Origin: Desulfobacterales bacterium
Lineage (GTDB): Bacteria; Desulfobacterota; Desulfobacteria; Desulfobacterales; ETH-SRB1
Length of the DNA stretch: 8,837 nt
Assembly (NCBI GenBank): GCA_030669465.1
Contig: DAOVDN010000028.1
Span: 1 to 8,837, forward strand
Reading direction: 5' to 3'
Positions 1 to 6,328 of the stretch are shown here, piece by piece. Both the position numbers and the translations under genes were made by a program. Position 1 is the first letter of the stretch; each line of letters starts with the position of its first letter. The notes under the pieces are model-generated. The model had not been told where the DNA came from. It searched no databases and worked only from the letters and a program-made list of their open reading frames with translations.

Positions 1-823
1 TCCCTCCGATCTGATCTGTTAGAATATTAACCAGTTTCAAACCGAGTGAATTGCTGTTTCTGAAATCCAGATCCTCAGGTATACCAACACCGTTATCGCT
101 AACCATCAGCTCAATCTCGTTTTCATCAATTAAACGAAACACTATCTCTATTTCGCCTTCTATGCCGGCCGGAAAGGCGTATTTCAGGGAGTTGGAAACA
201 AGCTCATTAATGATTAAACCACACGGAATAGCGGTATCAACACCGAGCATAACATCCTCGGCATCTACCTTCAGAGCGGTTTTTGTCCCATTAATCCCAT
301 AAGATCGAAAGAGGGTATTTGCCAGATGCTCAATGTATCCCTTAAAGTCAATATTCGACAGGTCTTCTGATTGATAAAGCTTCTCATGAACAAGAGCCAT
401 CGATTTTATCCTGTTCTGACTCTCTTTAAACATCTCAATATCCGCTTTGTTCTTGACATACCCTGACTGAAGCTTGAGCAGACTGGAAATGACCTGCATA
501 TTGTTTTTGACCCGGTGATGGATTTCTCTCAGCAATACCTCTTTCTCTTTGAGAGATGCCTTGATCCCCTCCTCCGCCCGCCTGCGTTCAATGATTTCTT
601 TATTAAGATCCTCTGCATAGGTGATGGCCTGATCATAAGCAATCTGTTTTCGATGAATACTTTCCCACAATGCCTCTTCTGCGTACTTGCGCTCAGCAAC
701 CTCCTCCATCAACTCTCTGGTCTTATCCTCAAACTCGGCTGACCTCTTTCTCTCGATCCTGTGAAAAGCAAGACCTCCGGCTGAAAGCAGCAGAATAACA
801 AGCACTGTAATTCCTATAATCAC
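1..823 (-). CDS. Membrane-anchored HisKA_2-type sensor histidine kinase, C-terminal end missing
   Basis: Reading left from a GTG at 823-821, 274 codons are open to the window edge. Residues 2-20 form one hydrophobic membrane segment ([19 protein letters not shown]), followed by a charged, coiled-coil-like stretch to about 98. The phosphoacceptor region [12 protein letters not shown] lies at 99-110, with H103 (or H102) the likely phosphorylated residue. This is the HisKA_2 form rather than classic HisKA. The ATPase domain shows an N-box at 206-215 ([10 protein letters not shown]), DNGVGIP at 243-249 and SLGLKLV at 259-265, so the core is nearly complete. There is no periplasmic sensor, PAS or GAF domain, so its input is unknown. 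The GTG overlaps the proA stop (GTGA), which suggests translational coupling. No clear ribosome binding site is seen. The frame stays open upstream inside proA but offers no convincing start there. Kinases of this type usually phosphorylate separate response regulators; none is visible here. Confidence 0.87.
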   Translation of the reverse strand, partial: MIIGITVLVILLLSAGGLAFHRIERKRSAEFEDKTRELMEEVAERKYAEEALWESIHRKQIAYDQAITYAEDLNKEIIERRRAEEGIKASLKEKEVLLREIHHRVKNNMQVISSLLKLQSGYVKNKADIEMFKESQNRIKSMALVHEKLYQSEDLSNIDFKGYIEHLANTLFRSYGINGTKTALKVDAEDVMLGVDTAIPCGLIINELVSNSLKYAFPAGIEGEIEIVFRLIDENEIELMVSDNGVGIPEDLDFRNSNSLGLKLVNILTDQIGG

Positions 824-2076
824 TTTCTTATCTGCCCATCCCCAAGCACCACAAACTTGGTAGTGGTAAGCTCCTCCACGCCCATCGGCCCGAAGGCATG
901 CAGCTTGGAGGTGCTTATACCGATCTCAGCTCCCAGACCGAGCTGCCCGCCATCATTAAAACGTGTTGAGGCATTGACAAGGACAACAGAAGAATCAACT
1001 TCACGGACAAAGCGCCTGGCTCTCTTATAATCCGAAGTCACAATGGCTTCCGTGTGACTCGAACCATACCTCGCTATGTGCGAGATTGCCTGATCCATAT
1101 CTTCTACCACTTTTACGGCGATAATGAGATCCAGGTATTCAGCAGGCCAGTCATCTTCCACAGCCTTTCCCGCCTCCGGCAAGATACGGCGCGTTTCAGA
1201 ACATCCCCTGATCTCCACGCCTGCTTTATTAAAACGTTTTTCCATTTGAGGCAAAAATTCCCGGGCCGCGGATTTATGGACAAGCATTGTTTCCATGGCA
1301 TTGCACACACCAGGACGCTGAACCTTTGCATTAAAACAGATCTCCTCGGCCATCTTAAGATCCGCACCATCATCCACATACACATGACACACACCTTTGT
1401 AGTGTTTTAAAACAGGTATCTTTGAGTTTTCCACCACAAAACGGATCAAACCTTCGCCGCCACGCGGAATAATAAGATCGATAAACTCCTCCTGATTCAA
1501 AAGAGCATTGACTGCCATCCTGTCTCTTATCGGTACAACATTGACTGCTTCCTCAGGAAGACCGGTTTCACGAAGAGCATGGCCAATAACAGCAGCTAAG
1601 GCCTGGTTTGAATAAAGCGCTTCCGATCCTCCGCGAAGTATCACCGCATTTCCAGCCTTAAGACAAAGACCAGCGGCATCTACAGTGACATTTGGCCTTG
1701 ATTCATAAATTATGCCTATAACTCCAAGAGGTATGCGCATGCGTGACACCTGCAGACCGTTGGGTCTTAACCATGTCTTGCTCATAGAGCCGACAGGATC
1801 CTCCAGTTTCGCCACCTCCCTTAAACCCTCTGCCATGGATTTGATCGTTGAATCAGATACTGTCAGCCGGTCGATCATTGCATTTGAAAGCCCCATCTCT
1901 TTTGCACGAACGAGATCTTTTTGGTTTTCTTCTTTGATATCATGCCCATTTTTTACAATTTTATCAGCAATCCGCAGCAGCGCTTCGTTTTTTTTGCTCG
2001 ACGAGCATCCAGCCATCTCTATGGAAGCAGCCCTTGCCGCTTTTGCCATCTTCAAAATTGTTGATTCAACAGACAT
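820..2076 (-). CDS. proA: Gamma-glutamyl phosphate reductase (glutamate-5-semialdehyde dehydrogenase)
   Basis: ProA carries out the NADPH-dependent reduction of gamma-glutamyl phosphate to glutamate-5-semialdehyde, the second step of proline synthesis from glutamate, in the cytoplasm. The 418 residues match the usual length of about 417. The catalytic cysteine is in [11 protein letters not shown] (C258). Other family stretches are [17 protein letters not shown] (124-140), the LRGGSEA loop (147-153), [10 protein letters not shown] (202-211) and [29 protein letters not shown] near the C terminus (371-399). The ATG at 2076 is chosen because GGAGG lies 6 nt upstream and the protein then begins MSVES, a normal ProA start. 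A longer reading to a TTG at 2175 would only translate the 7-nt repeat block and is rejected. proB lies upstream, so both early enzymes are co-transcribed. The stop overlaps the start of the next kinase. Confidence 0.96.
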   Translation of the reverse strand: MSVESTILKMAKAARAASIEMAGCSSSKKNEALLRIADKIVKNGHDIKEENQKDLVRAKEMGLSNAMIDRLTVSDSTIKSMAEGLREVAKLEDPVGSMSKTWLRPNGLQVSRMRIPLGVIGIIYESRPNVTVDAAGLCLKAGNAVILRGGSEALYSNQALAAVIGHALRETGLPEEAVNVVPIRDRMAVNALLNQEEFIDLIIPRGGEGLIRFVVENSKIPVLKHYKGVCHVYVDDGADLKMAEEICFNAKVQRPGVCNAMETMLVHKSAAREFLPQMEKRFNKAGVEIRGCSETRRILPEAGKAVEDDWPAEYLDLIIAVKVVEDMDQAISHIARYGSSHTEAIVTSDYKRARRFVREVDSSVVLVNASTRFNDGGQLGLGAEIGISTSKLHAFGPMGVEELTTTKFVVLGDGQIRK

Positions 2077-2082
2077 CTCATA

Positions 2083-2087
2083 CCTCC
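2083..2087 (-). promoter_or_regulatory. Ribosome binding site of proA
   Basis: GGAGG on the minus strand, 6 nt before the ATG at 2076. It decides the proA start. The last, degenerate unit of the 7-nt repeat block (CGGGTTT on the plus strand, from 2087) touches this site, so the repeat runs directly into the translation signal. Confidence 0.85.
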
Positions 2088-2149
2088 GGGTTTCTGGTTT
2101 CTGGTTACTGGTTTCTGGATACTGGATACTGGTTACTGGTTTCTGGAAT
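2087..2149. repeat. 7-nt tandem repeat block between proB and proA
   Basis: On the plus strand there are eight consecutive units of CTGG plus three A/T bases from 2094 to 2149, with one degenerate unit (CGGGTTT) at 2087-2093. The CTGG core is invariant in the eight units. The three variable bases are TTT, TTA, TTT, ATA, ATA, TTA, TTT and AAT in order. On the coding (minus) strand each unit reads three A/T bases and then CCAG. The period is 7, so it is not codon-like. The block fills about half of the 123-nt proB-proA gap. It produces a false N-terminal extension if proA is read from 2175. Confidence 0.93.
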
Positions 2150-2199
2150 AATGAATTTTCACAAAACCTTGACACAAATGTTAAGACCTTACTCCCTAG

Positions 2200-3327
2200 T
2201 CATGTTATAACCAGATTGTCCCTATGTATAACCTCATCATAAGGCTTCTGTCCAAGGCAATCCTTGATCTGGCTTGATTTAAGCCCCATGATCTTGCGTA
2301 TATCTGCAGCGCTGTAGTTGACAAGACCGGTTCCCAATATCTTATTGTCGCGTTTTTTAAATTTTACAGGCGCACCGACACTGAAATCACCTTCCACGCC
2401 TACAATACCGCTTGGAAGAAGGCTCTTGCCTCTTTTAAGTATGGCGGCTGCAGCGCCGTCATCAATTATGATAATCCCCTTGGGCTTCAAAGAAAAGGCT
2501 ATCCAGCATTTACGGCTTGCAAGCTTTTCTTTTTTTGGAACAAAGAAAGTCCCATGCTCTTTTCCGGAAAAGAGCATTGTCAGGATATCTTCTCTTTCAC
2601 CATTTGCGATTACCATTGGAATCCCGGCCGCCGTAACCTTTTTGGCTGCCTTTATTTTGCTGAGCATTCCTCCTGTGCCGAGAGCGCCCGGAATATCACT
2701 TGCAAATTTCTCAATGCTCTTTTTTATGGCGGATACAAGCGGGATTAGTTCTGCGTCCCGGTTTTTACGGGGATCTTTGTTGTAAAGACCATCAATATCA
2801 GTGAGGTTGATTAGAATATCCACATCCATAAGCAAAGCGATCATGGCGGCAAGGTTGTCATTGTCTCCGAATTTAATCTCTTCAACTACAACCGTATCGT
2901 TTTCATTTATGATCGGAACAACCTGCCAGGATAAGAGTGTATAGATGGTATTTCGCGCATTTAAGTATCTTTTTCGGTTAGAAAGATCATCGCTGGTAAG
3001 AAGGATCTGCGCTACCTTCTTATTATATCGCGCAAAAGCCTTTTCATACTCCATAATAAGGCCTGCCTGGCCAACGGCTGCAACAGCCTGCTGCTTAGGA
3101 ATTTCATCCGGCCTTTTGGAAAGGCCGACTTTTTTAGTCCCTGAGGCCATTGCCCCGGAAGAGACCACAACAACTTCCAGCCCACTGTCAATAAGACGGC
3201 AGACCTGCTCGCTGATTGATCTGATAGCCTTTAAATTCAATCCATTCTCTTCAGAAAGAACTCCACTTCCAATCTTGACGACAATGCGCTTTGCGCTATC
3301 AAAACAAACTCTTCTGCTGCTATTCAT
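2200..3327 (-). CDS. proB: Glutamate 5-kinase with C-terminal PUA domain
   Basis: ProB phosphorylates glutamate with ATP to gamma-glutamyl phosphate, the committed and normally proline-inhibited step of proline synthesis. At 375 residues it is close to the full-length bacterial enzyme. The amino-acid kinase domain begins RIVVKIGSGVLSEENGLN (14-31). It continues with VVSSGAMASG (54-63), the glutamate-contacting loop NENDTVVVEEIKFGDNDNLAA (141-161), DIDGLYNKDP (177-186) and GTGGMLSKIKAAKK (217-230). From about 282 a PUA domain follows (GIIIIDDGAAAAILKRGKSLLPSGI, then VEGDFSVGAPV). The ATG lies inside the 3' end of obgE with an 8-nt overlap, and only a weak ribosome binding site is visible, so it probably depends on translation of obgE. 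proA follows after a 123-nt gap filled largely by repeats, which is looser than the other joints of this train. Confidence 0.96.
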   Translation of the reverse strand: MNSSRRVCFDSAKRIVVKIGSGVLSEENGLNLKAIRSISEQVCRLIDSGLEVVVVSSGAMASGTKKVGLSKRPDEIPKQQAVAAVGQAGLIMEYEKAFARYNKKVAQILLTSDDLSNRKRYLNARNTIYTLLSWQVVPIINENDTVVVEEIKFGDNDNLAAMIALLMDVDILINLTDIDGLYNKDPRKNRDAELIPLVSAIKKSIEKFASDIPGALGTGGMLSKIKAAKKVTAAGIPMVIANGEREDILTMLFSGKEHGTFFVPKKEKLASRKCWIAFSLKPKGIIIIDDGAAAAILKRGKSLLPSGIVGVEGDFSVGAPVKFKKRDNKILGTGLVNYSAADIRKIMGLKSSQIKDCLGQKPYDEVIHRDNLVIT

Positions 3328-4366
3328 GAAGCTTGTCCAATAATTGAACGATTTGCGATTTTAGATCGTCGATCCCCTTTCCTGTAAGAGCGGAAATTAA
3401 TGTTACTCTTTTCCCTTTTGCAGCAGATTGAAATATCTCTGCGGCATCGATTGCGCCGGGTATATCGAGCTTGTTTAGAACCACAATCTGGGTCTTTTCG
3501 GCAAGCCTTTTGCTGTACATGGCAAGTTCTTTGTTTATGATATTGTAAACAGAAAGAGGATCATCAGGATCAATGGATGATGCATCTATAAGGTGAATAA
3601 GAATGCGGGTCCGCTCTATGTGTCGCAGGAATTTGATACCAAGGCCGGCTCCTTTATGCGCTCCCTCTATCAATCCAGGTATATCCGCTACTACAAAAGG
3701 TTCTCCCCAATCTGTTTGAACCACGCCAAGACCGGGTGTAAGGGTTGTAAATGGATAGTTGCCTATTTTGGGATGTGCTGAAGAGATTGCAGTGATAAGG
3801 GTGGATTTACCGGCATTTGGAAGACCGATAATGCCGACATCGGCAATAAGTTTGAGCTCCAGCTTGAGAGTAAGACTTTGACCTAGTTCGCCCTTTTGTG
3901 CAAACCTGGGCGCCCTGTTTGTTGATGATTTAAACCGCGCGTTGCCCCGGCCGCCTCTACCGCCCTTTGCTACTAAAGCTCTTTCTCCGGGTTTAATAAA
4001 ATCTTTTATGATCTCGCTTGTGGCCGCATTGCTGACAACGGTTCCGGGAGGGATTTCTATGATAAGGTCATCACTGCATTTCCCGGCCTTACATTTACCC
4101 TGGCCAGAGGCGCCGTTTTTGGCTTTAAAGTATTTCTTATATCGAAATTGATACAAGGTGCGTTTCCCTGATGTTGCTATTAAAACAACATCACCGCCCT
4201 TGCCTCCATCTCCACCGTCCGGCCCTCCGCGCGGCACAAACTTTTCGCGCCTGAAACTCACACATCCTCTGCCGCCATCTCCGGACTGGACAGTAATAAT
4301 AGCTTCATCAATGAATGAGGCCTTTGAAAAACGCCCCCTTTTGTCCGATTTCTGCGTCAGGCTCAA
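3320..4366 (-). CDS. obgE: Obg-family GTPase, ribosome assembly (ObgE/CgtA)
   Basis: Obg GTPases bind the 50S subunit and act in its late assembly, and are linked to stress signalling and growth control. The glycine-rich Obg fold covers about residues 17-173 (FIDEAIITVQSGDGGRG, then GGPDGGDGGKGGDV at 47-60). The G domain has G1 GLPNAGKST (181-189), switch I YPFTTLTP (204-211), G3 DIPG (228-231), G4 NKLD (298-301) and G5 SALTGKG (325-331). No large C-terminal extension follows, as in many proteobacterial forms. The start codon is TTG, supported by GAGGA 7 nt upstream and by the lack of an in-frame ATG nearby. This gives a basic tail of about 16 residues before the usual FIDEA start. It lies downstream of rplU-rpmA in the standard order and overlaps proB by 8 nt. 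Confidence 0.96.
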   Translation of the reverse strand: MSLTQKSDKRGRFSKASFIDEAIITVQSGDGGRGCVSFRREKFVPRGGPDGGDGGKGGDVVLIATSGKRTLYQFRYKKYFKAKNGASGQGKCKAGKCSDDLIIEIPPGTVVSNAATSEIIKDFIKPGERALVAKGGRGGRGNARFKSSTNRAPRFAQKGELGQSLTLKLELKLIADVGIIGLPNAGKSTLITAISSAHPKIGNYPFTTLTPGLGVVQTDWGEPFVVADIPGLIEGAHKGAGLGIKFLRHIERTRILIHLIDASSIDPDDPLSVYNIINKELAMYSKRLAEKTQIVVLNKLDIPGAIDAAEIFQSAAKGKRVTLISALTGKGIDDLKSQIVQLLDKLHE

Positions 4367-4373
4367 ATTTTAA

Positions 4374-4378
4374 TCCTC
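4374..4378 (-). promoter_or_regulatory. Ribosome binding site fixing the TTG start of obgE
   Basis: GAGGA on the minus strand, 7 nt before the TTG at 4366. No ATG or GTG start with comparable support lies nearby, so this site is the main argument for a TTG start and a short basic N-terminal extension of Obg. Confidence 0.65.
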
Positions 4379-4431
4379 AAAATATTCAATATATTCCTCC
4401 GGTTAAAATTTTCGCCTTCCTTAAACTCGAA

Positions 4432-4464
4432 CCCCAGTTAAATATAAAAGCAAATTTAACGGGG
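4432..4464. repeat. Hairpin in the rpmA-obgE gap
   Basis: CCCC (4432-4435) and GTTAAAT (4437-4443) pair with ATTTAAC (4454-4460) and GGGG (4461-4464). This gives an 11-bp stem with one bulged base at 4436 and a 10-nt loop. It sits in the 139-nt gap between the rpmA stop and the obgE start. On the transcribed (minus) strand it is not followed by a run of T, so it is not a classic intrinsic terminator. A role as an RNA processing or stability hairpin that separates ribosomal-protein from obgE expression is possible but unproven. Confidence 0.55.
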
Positions 4465-4505
4465 CAAGCAAAATTGAGCATTTTTCAAAGGTCTCTAAAT
4501 TTCAC

Positions 4506-4757
4506 TTAAGCATAAACACTTGCTTTTTTACGCGAACGACCCATCCGTTCATAAGCAACAACGCCATCGATTAAGGCAAAGAGTGTGTAATCTTTACCCA
4601 TTGCTACATTGTTTCCAGGATGTATCTTTGTTCCAAGCTGGCGCATCAATATGTTGCCGGCCTTCACTCTTTCCCCGCTATATCGTTTTACCCCGCGCCT
4701 TTGCGCATTACTGTCGCGGCCATTTTTCGAACTGCCGCCTGCTTTTTTATGTGCCAT
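4506..4757 (-). CDS. rpmA: Large-subunit ribosomal protein L27
   Basis: L27 is a small basic protein of the 50S subunit whose N-terminal tail reaches the peptidyl transferase centre. The 83 residues match the family closely. They start [16 protein letters not shown], then [23 protein letters not shown] (37-49) and [14 protein letters not shown] (54-67). No N-terminal leader of the kind cleaved from L27 in Firmicutes is present, which agrees with a Gram-negative host. AAGGAG (4766-4771) lies 8 nt upstream of the ATG, inside the end of rplU. The gene starts 3 nt after rplU, so L21 and L27 are made from one message. Confidence 0.98.
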   Translation of the reverse strand: MAHKKAGGSSKNGRDSNAQRRGVKRYSGERVKAGNILMRQLGTKIHPGNNVAMGKDYTLFALIDGVVAYERMGRSRKKASVYA

Positions 4758-4760
4758 TAT

Positions 4761-5075
4761 TCAAACTCCTTCAATACGATCTATCTTAACTGCGGTATAC
4801 TGCTGACGATGTCCTTGCTTGCAGCGATATCTTTTTCGCCGTTTATATTTAAAAACAATGATCTTTTTAGCCTTGCCCTGTTCCACGATGCGGCCTTGAA
4901 CCACTATATTCTCAAGAAGGGGCATGCCTATACGAACATCCTCACCATCTGAAAACATAAGAACCCTGTCAAAGGATACAGGGTTGCCGACCTCTCCTGA
5001 AATTTTTTCGACTCTTAAAATTTCACCTTCCTGAATTTTATATTGTTTTCCGCCGGAATTAATTATAGCATACAT
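4761..5075 (-). CDS. rplU: Large-subunit ribosomal protein L21
   Basis: L21 is a 23S rRNA-binding protein of the 50S subunit. The 104 residues are the normal length (E. coli about 103). Diagnostic stretches are the start MYAIINSGGKQYKIQEG, VGNPVSFDRVLM (29-40), and the basic segment KIIVFKYKRRKRYRCKQGHRQ (71-91), the signature region of L21. A strong AAGGAG (5087-5092) lies 11 nt before the ATG. It is the first gene of the minus-strand train and is preceded by a good promoter. fdhD diverges on its other side. Confidence 0.98.
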   Translation of the reverse strand: MYAIINSGGKQYKIQEGEILRVEKISGEVGNPVSFDRVLMFSDGEDVRIGMPLLENIVVQGRIVEQGKAKKIIVFKYKRRKRYRCKQGHRQQYTAVKIDRIEGV

Positions 5076-5122
5076 ATTATTTGAAACTCCTTACAATATA
5101 GTTTAAGTTTTAAAAGTGCTAA

Positions 5123-5150
5123 GTTTTACCTTATCCAAAATTTTTGTCAA
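5123..5150 (-). promoter_or_regulatory. Sigma-70-like promoter of the rplU-rpmA-obgE train
   Basis: On the minus strand a perfect TTGACA (5150-5145) is followed by a 16-nt spacer and TAAAAC (5128-5123), 4 of 6 to the -10 consensus. Transcription would start near 5116, leaving a leader of about 40 nt before the rplU ATG. The -35 box ends only 12 nt from the fdhD ATG on the other strand, so RNA polymerase here could hinder fdhD expression. No other candidate of this quality was seen upstream of rplU. Confidence 0.6.
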
Positions 5151-5161
5151 GAAAGAATTTG

Positions 5162-5974
5162 ATGGAGGCATGTTTGGATACTTTTTTGAACCACGATGTA
5201 ATATGCTGGGATAAAAAAGCCGGCGCATCTTTACCCCACAAACTCATTAGAGAAGAACCTTTGGCAATACGTATACAGGGCAAGCCCTATTCTGTTGTAA
5301 TGCGTACTCCCGGCGATGAGTTGCCGCATGCTGCCGGCTTCTGCCTTGCCGAAGGAATTGTAGATACCCCTGATGATTTTGCATCCCTTGCGTTTTGTGA
5401 CGGAAGAGATACAAATGTAATAACCATTACCCTGAATCAATCAAGGCGAGACAAAATATCTCATCTCCTTGAAAGACCCAGGTTTATCAGTCAGACAAGC
5501 TGTGGCCTTTGCGGAAAAGAGATCGTAAAGGATCTTTACCAGAAGATTCATCCGCTGACAGACAATGCTAAAACAGACATCAAAAAGGCCCTTTGCTGTC
5601 TTGAAAAGCTTTCCGACCATCAACCTTTGCGTCATAAGACACGCTCATCTCACGCTGCCGCTTTGTACAGCTCAGATTTTGAGCTTTTATCCGTTGCCGA
5701 AGATGTTGGACGTCACAATGCCCTTGATAAAGCAGTAGGAAGGCTTTTTCTTGACCACAGGCTTTGCGCTGCATCTCTTTTGATTCTTTCTTCTCGTATA
5801 AGCTATGAACTTGTTCAGAAAGCTGCAAGGGCGCGCATTCCGATCATACTTGCAATATCACGCCCCACCTCTCTCGCAGTGGAACTTGCATCGCAACTTA
5901 ACATGACATTAGCATGCCTTGCCAAAGGATGTGGATTATATATTTTTTGTGGTAAACATCGTCTTGAAAGATAA
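5162..5974 (+). CDS. fdhD: Formate dehydrogenase accessory sulfurtransferase FdhD
   Basis: In E. coli FdhD carries sulfur from the cysteine desulfurase IscS to the molybdenum cofactor of formate dehydrogenase, which is needed for activity. The protein is about 270 residues. Family features are EEPLAIRIQGKPYSVVMRTPGDE (31-53), GFCLAEGIV (59-67), the sulfur-carrying CGLC at 114-117, EDVGRHNALDKAVG (180-193) and the C-terminal RISYELVQKAARARIPIILAISRPTSLAVELA (212-243). The start is uncertain. The ATG at 5162 is preferred, but a TTG at 5174 has GGAGG 5 nt upstream (5164-5168). A TTG at 5144 would overlap the rplU -35 region and is unlikely. No formate dehydrogenase or molybdopterin gene is in the window, so it acts in trans. 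It diverges from rplU, and no convincing promoter of its own is seen in the 86 nt between them. Confidence 0.93.
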   Translation: MEACLDTFLNHDVICWDKKAGASLPHKLIREEPLAIRIQGKPYSVVMRTPGDELPHAAGFCLAEGIVDTPDDFASLAFCDGRDTNVITITLNQSRRDKISHLLERPRFISQTSCGLCGKEIVKDLYQKIHPLTDNAKTDIKKALCCLEKLSDHQPLRHKTRSSHAAALYSSDFELLSVAEDVGRHNALDKAVGRLFLDHRLCAASLLILSSRISYELVQKAARARIPIILAISRPTSLAVELASQLNMTLACLAKGCGLYIFCGKHRLER

Positions 5975-6047
5975 GGAACTCTTTTTTATAACACAAGCCG
6001 GGCATGATTCTAACTTCGGCCACTATCCTATGCTTACAAAACAAAAA
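5975..6047. other. fdhD downstream spacer, nothing recognised
   Basis: This is the first part of the gene-free stretch 5975-6328. It holds a short T run at 5982-5987 preceded by only a weak five-base AT-rich pairing, so no terminator is called. No start codon with a ribosome binding site leads to a convincing protein. The rest of the gene-free stretch is the foldback element. Confidence 0.5.
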
Positions 6048-6071
6048 ATTGATGATTGTCGATTGTCGATT
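6048..6071. repeat. Left outer arm of foldback, 24-bp perfect inverted repeat
   Basis: Perfect reverse complement of 6293-6316. It contains two tandem TGTCGAT units (6057-6063, 6064-6070) preceded by a related TGATGAT (6050-6056), a 7-nt period. The match stops sharply on both sides. Confidence 0.95.
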
Positions 6072-6118
6072 TGTGGAATCGCTTCGCTCTGTCTTTTTAT
6101 TATAAAATTGTGATTACT

Positions 6119-6155
6119 CAGGTTCAAAGTTCCAAGGTTCACGGTTCAAGGTTGG
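6119..6155. repeat. GTTC-core heptad repeats in the foldback
   Basis: GTTC occurs at 6122, 6129, 6137 and 6144, and GTTG at 6151, giving spacings of 7, 8, 7 and 7. Unit forms are like AAGGTTC and ACGGTTC. The opposite arm carries the complement (CAAC 6233, GAAC 6240, GAAT 6247), spaced 7 and 7 but with fewer units. The two arms therefore differ in heptad number. Confidence 0.8.
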
Positions 6156-6292
6156 AAAGCGATGAATATTGAACGGTAGCGAACTCTATGTCGCCTTGGA
6201 TGAAGAGTACATATCGCCCCATGAAAAGTAGCCAACCGTGAACCGTGAATCTGACAAGCTGAGTAGTTACATAAAATTAATAGAATACCTTC

Positions 6293-6316
6293 AATCGACA
6301 ATCGACAATCATCAAT
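6293..6316. repeat. Right outer arm of foldback, 24-bp perfect inverted repeat
   Basis: Mirror of 6048-6071. It contains ATCGACA twice (6294-6300, 6301-6307) and then ATCATCA (6308-6314). The kinase ribosome binding site begins at the next base, 6317. Confidence 0.95.
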
Positions 6317-6324
6317 GAGGTGAT
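6317..6324 (+). promoter_or_regulatory. Ribosome binding site of the hybrid kinase
   Basis: GAGGTGAT is an exact match to the Shine-Dalgarno consensus over eight bases, with the GAGG core 8 nt before the ATG at 6329. It directly abuts the foldback end. If the outer stem forms in RNA, the site sits at its foot, where stem formation or stacking could affect ribosome access. No convincing promoter for this gene was found in 5975-6316. Confidence 0.85.
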
Positions 6325-6328
6325 ATCA

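Larger units (their letters stand above)
6048..6316. repeat. 269-nt foldback (MITE-like) element with nested inverted arms
   Basis: Three pairs of inverted segments lie in mirror order. The outer pair is 6048-6071 with 6293-6316 (24 of 24). The middle pair is 6098-6121 with 6259-6282 (16 of 24). The inner pair is 6138-6155 with 6232-6249 (17 of 18). They enclose a 76-nt centre (6156-6231). A transcript, or the DNA as a cruciform, could fold into one long imperfect hairpin. No coding frame of note lies inside and no clear target-site duplication is seen. The right end stops at the base before the ribosome binding site of the hybrid kinase. It may be a non-autonomous mobile element, a regulatory hairpin or an interspersed repeat; copy number elsewhere in the genome would decide. 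Confidence 0.82.

Noticed and set aside
1054..1410. Plus-strand open frame opposite proA
   Set aside because: It is a shadow of the well-supported ProA reading frame, with no ribosome binding site and no recognisable protein family.
2077..2175. N-terminal extension of ProA to a TTG at 2175
   Set aside because: The added 33 residues are only a translation of the 7-nt repeat and spacer. A strong ribosome binding site and a normal ProA start lie at 2076.
5966..5988. Intrinsic terminator after fdhD
   Set aside because: There is a T run, but the only preceding pairing is about five A/T-rich bases around an eight-base loop, too weak to support a call.
6098..6290. Promoter for the hybrid kinase inside the foldback
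   Set aside because: TATAAA near 6101 and TAGAAT at 6281 resemble -10 boxes, and CTGACA at 6251 resembles a -35 box, but no pair has a spacing of 16-18 nt.
6048..6316. CRISPR array
   Set aside because: The repeats are short heptads and inverted arms, without direct repeats of 25-40 nt separated by unique spacers of even length.
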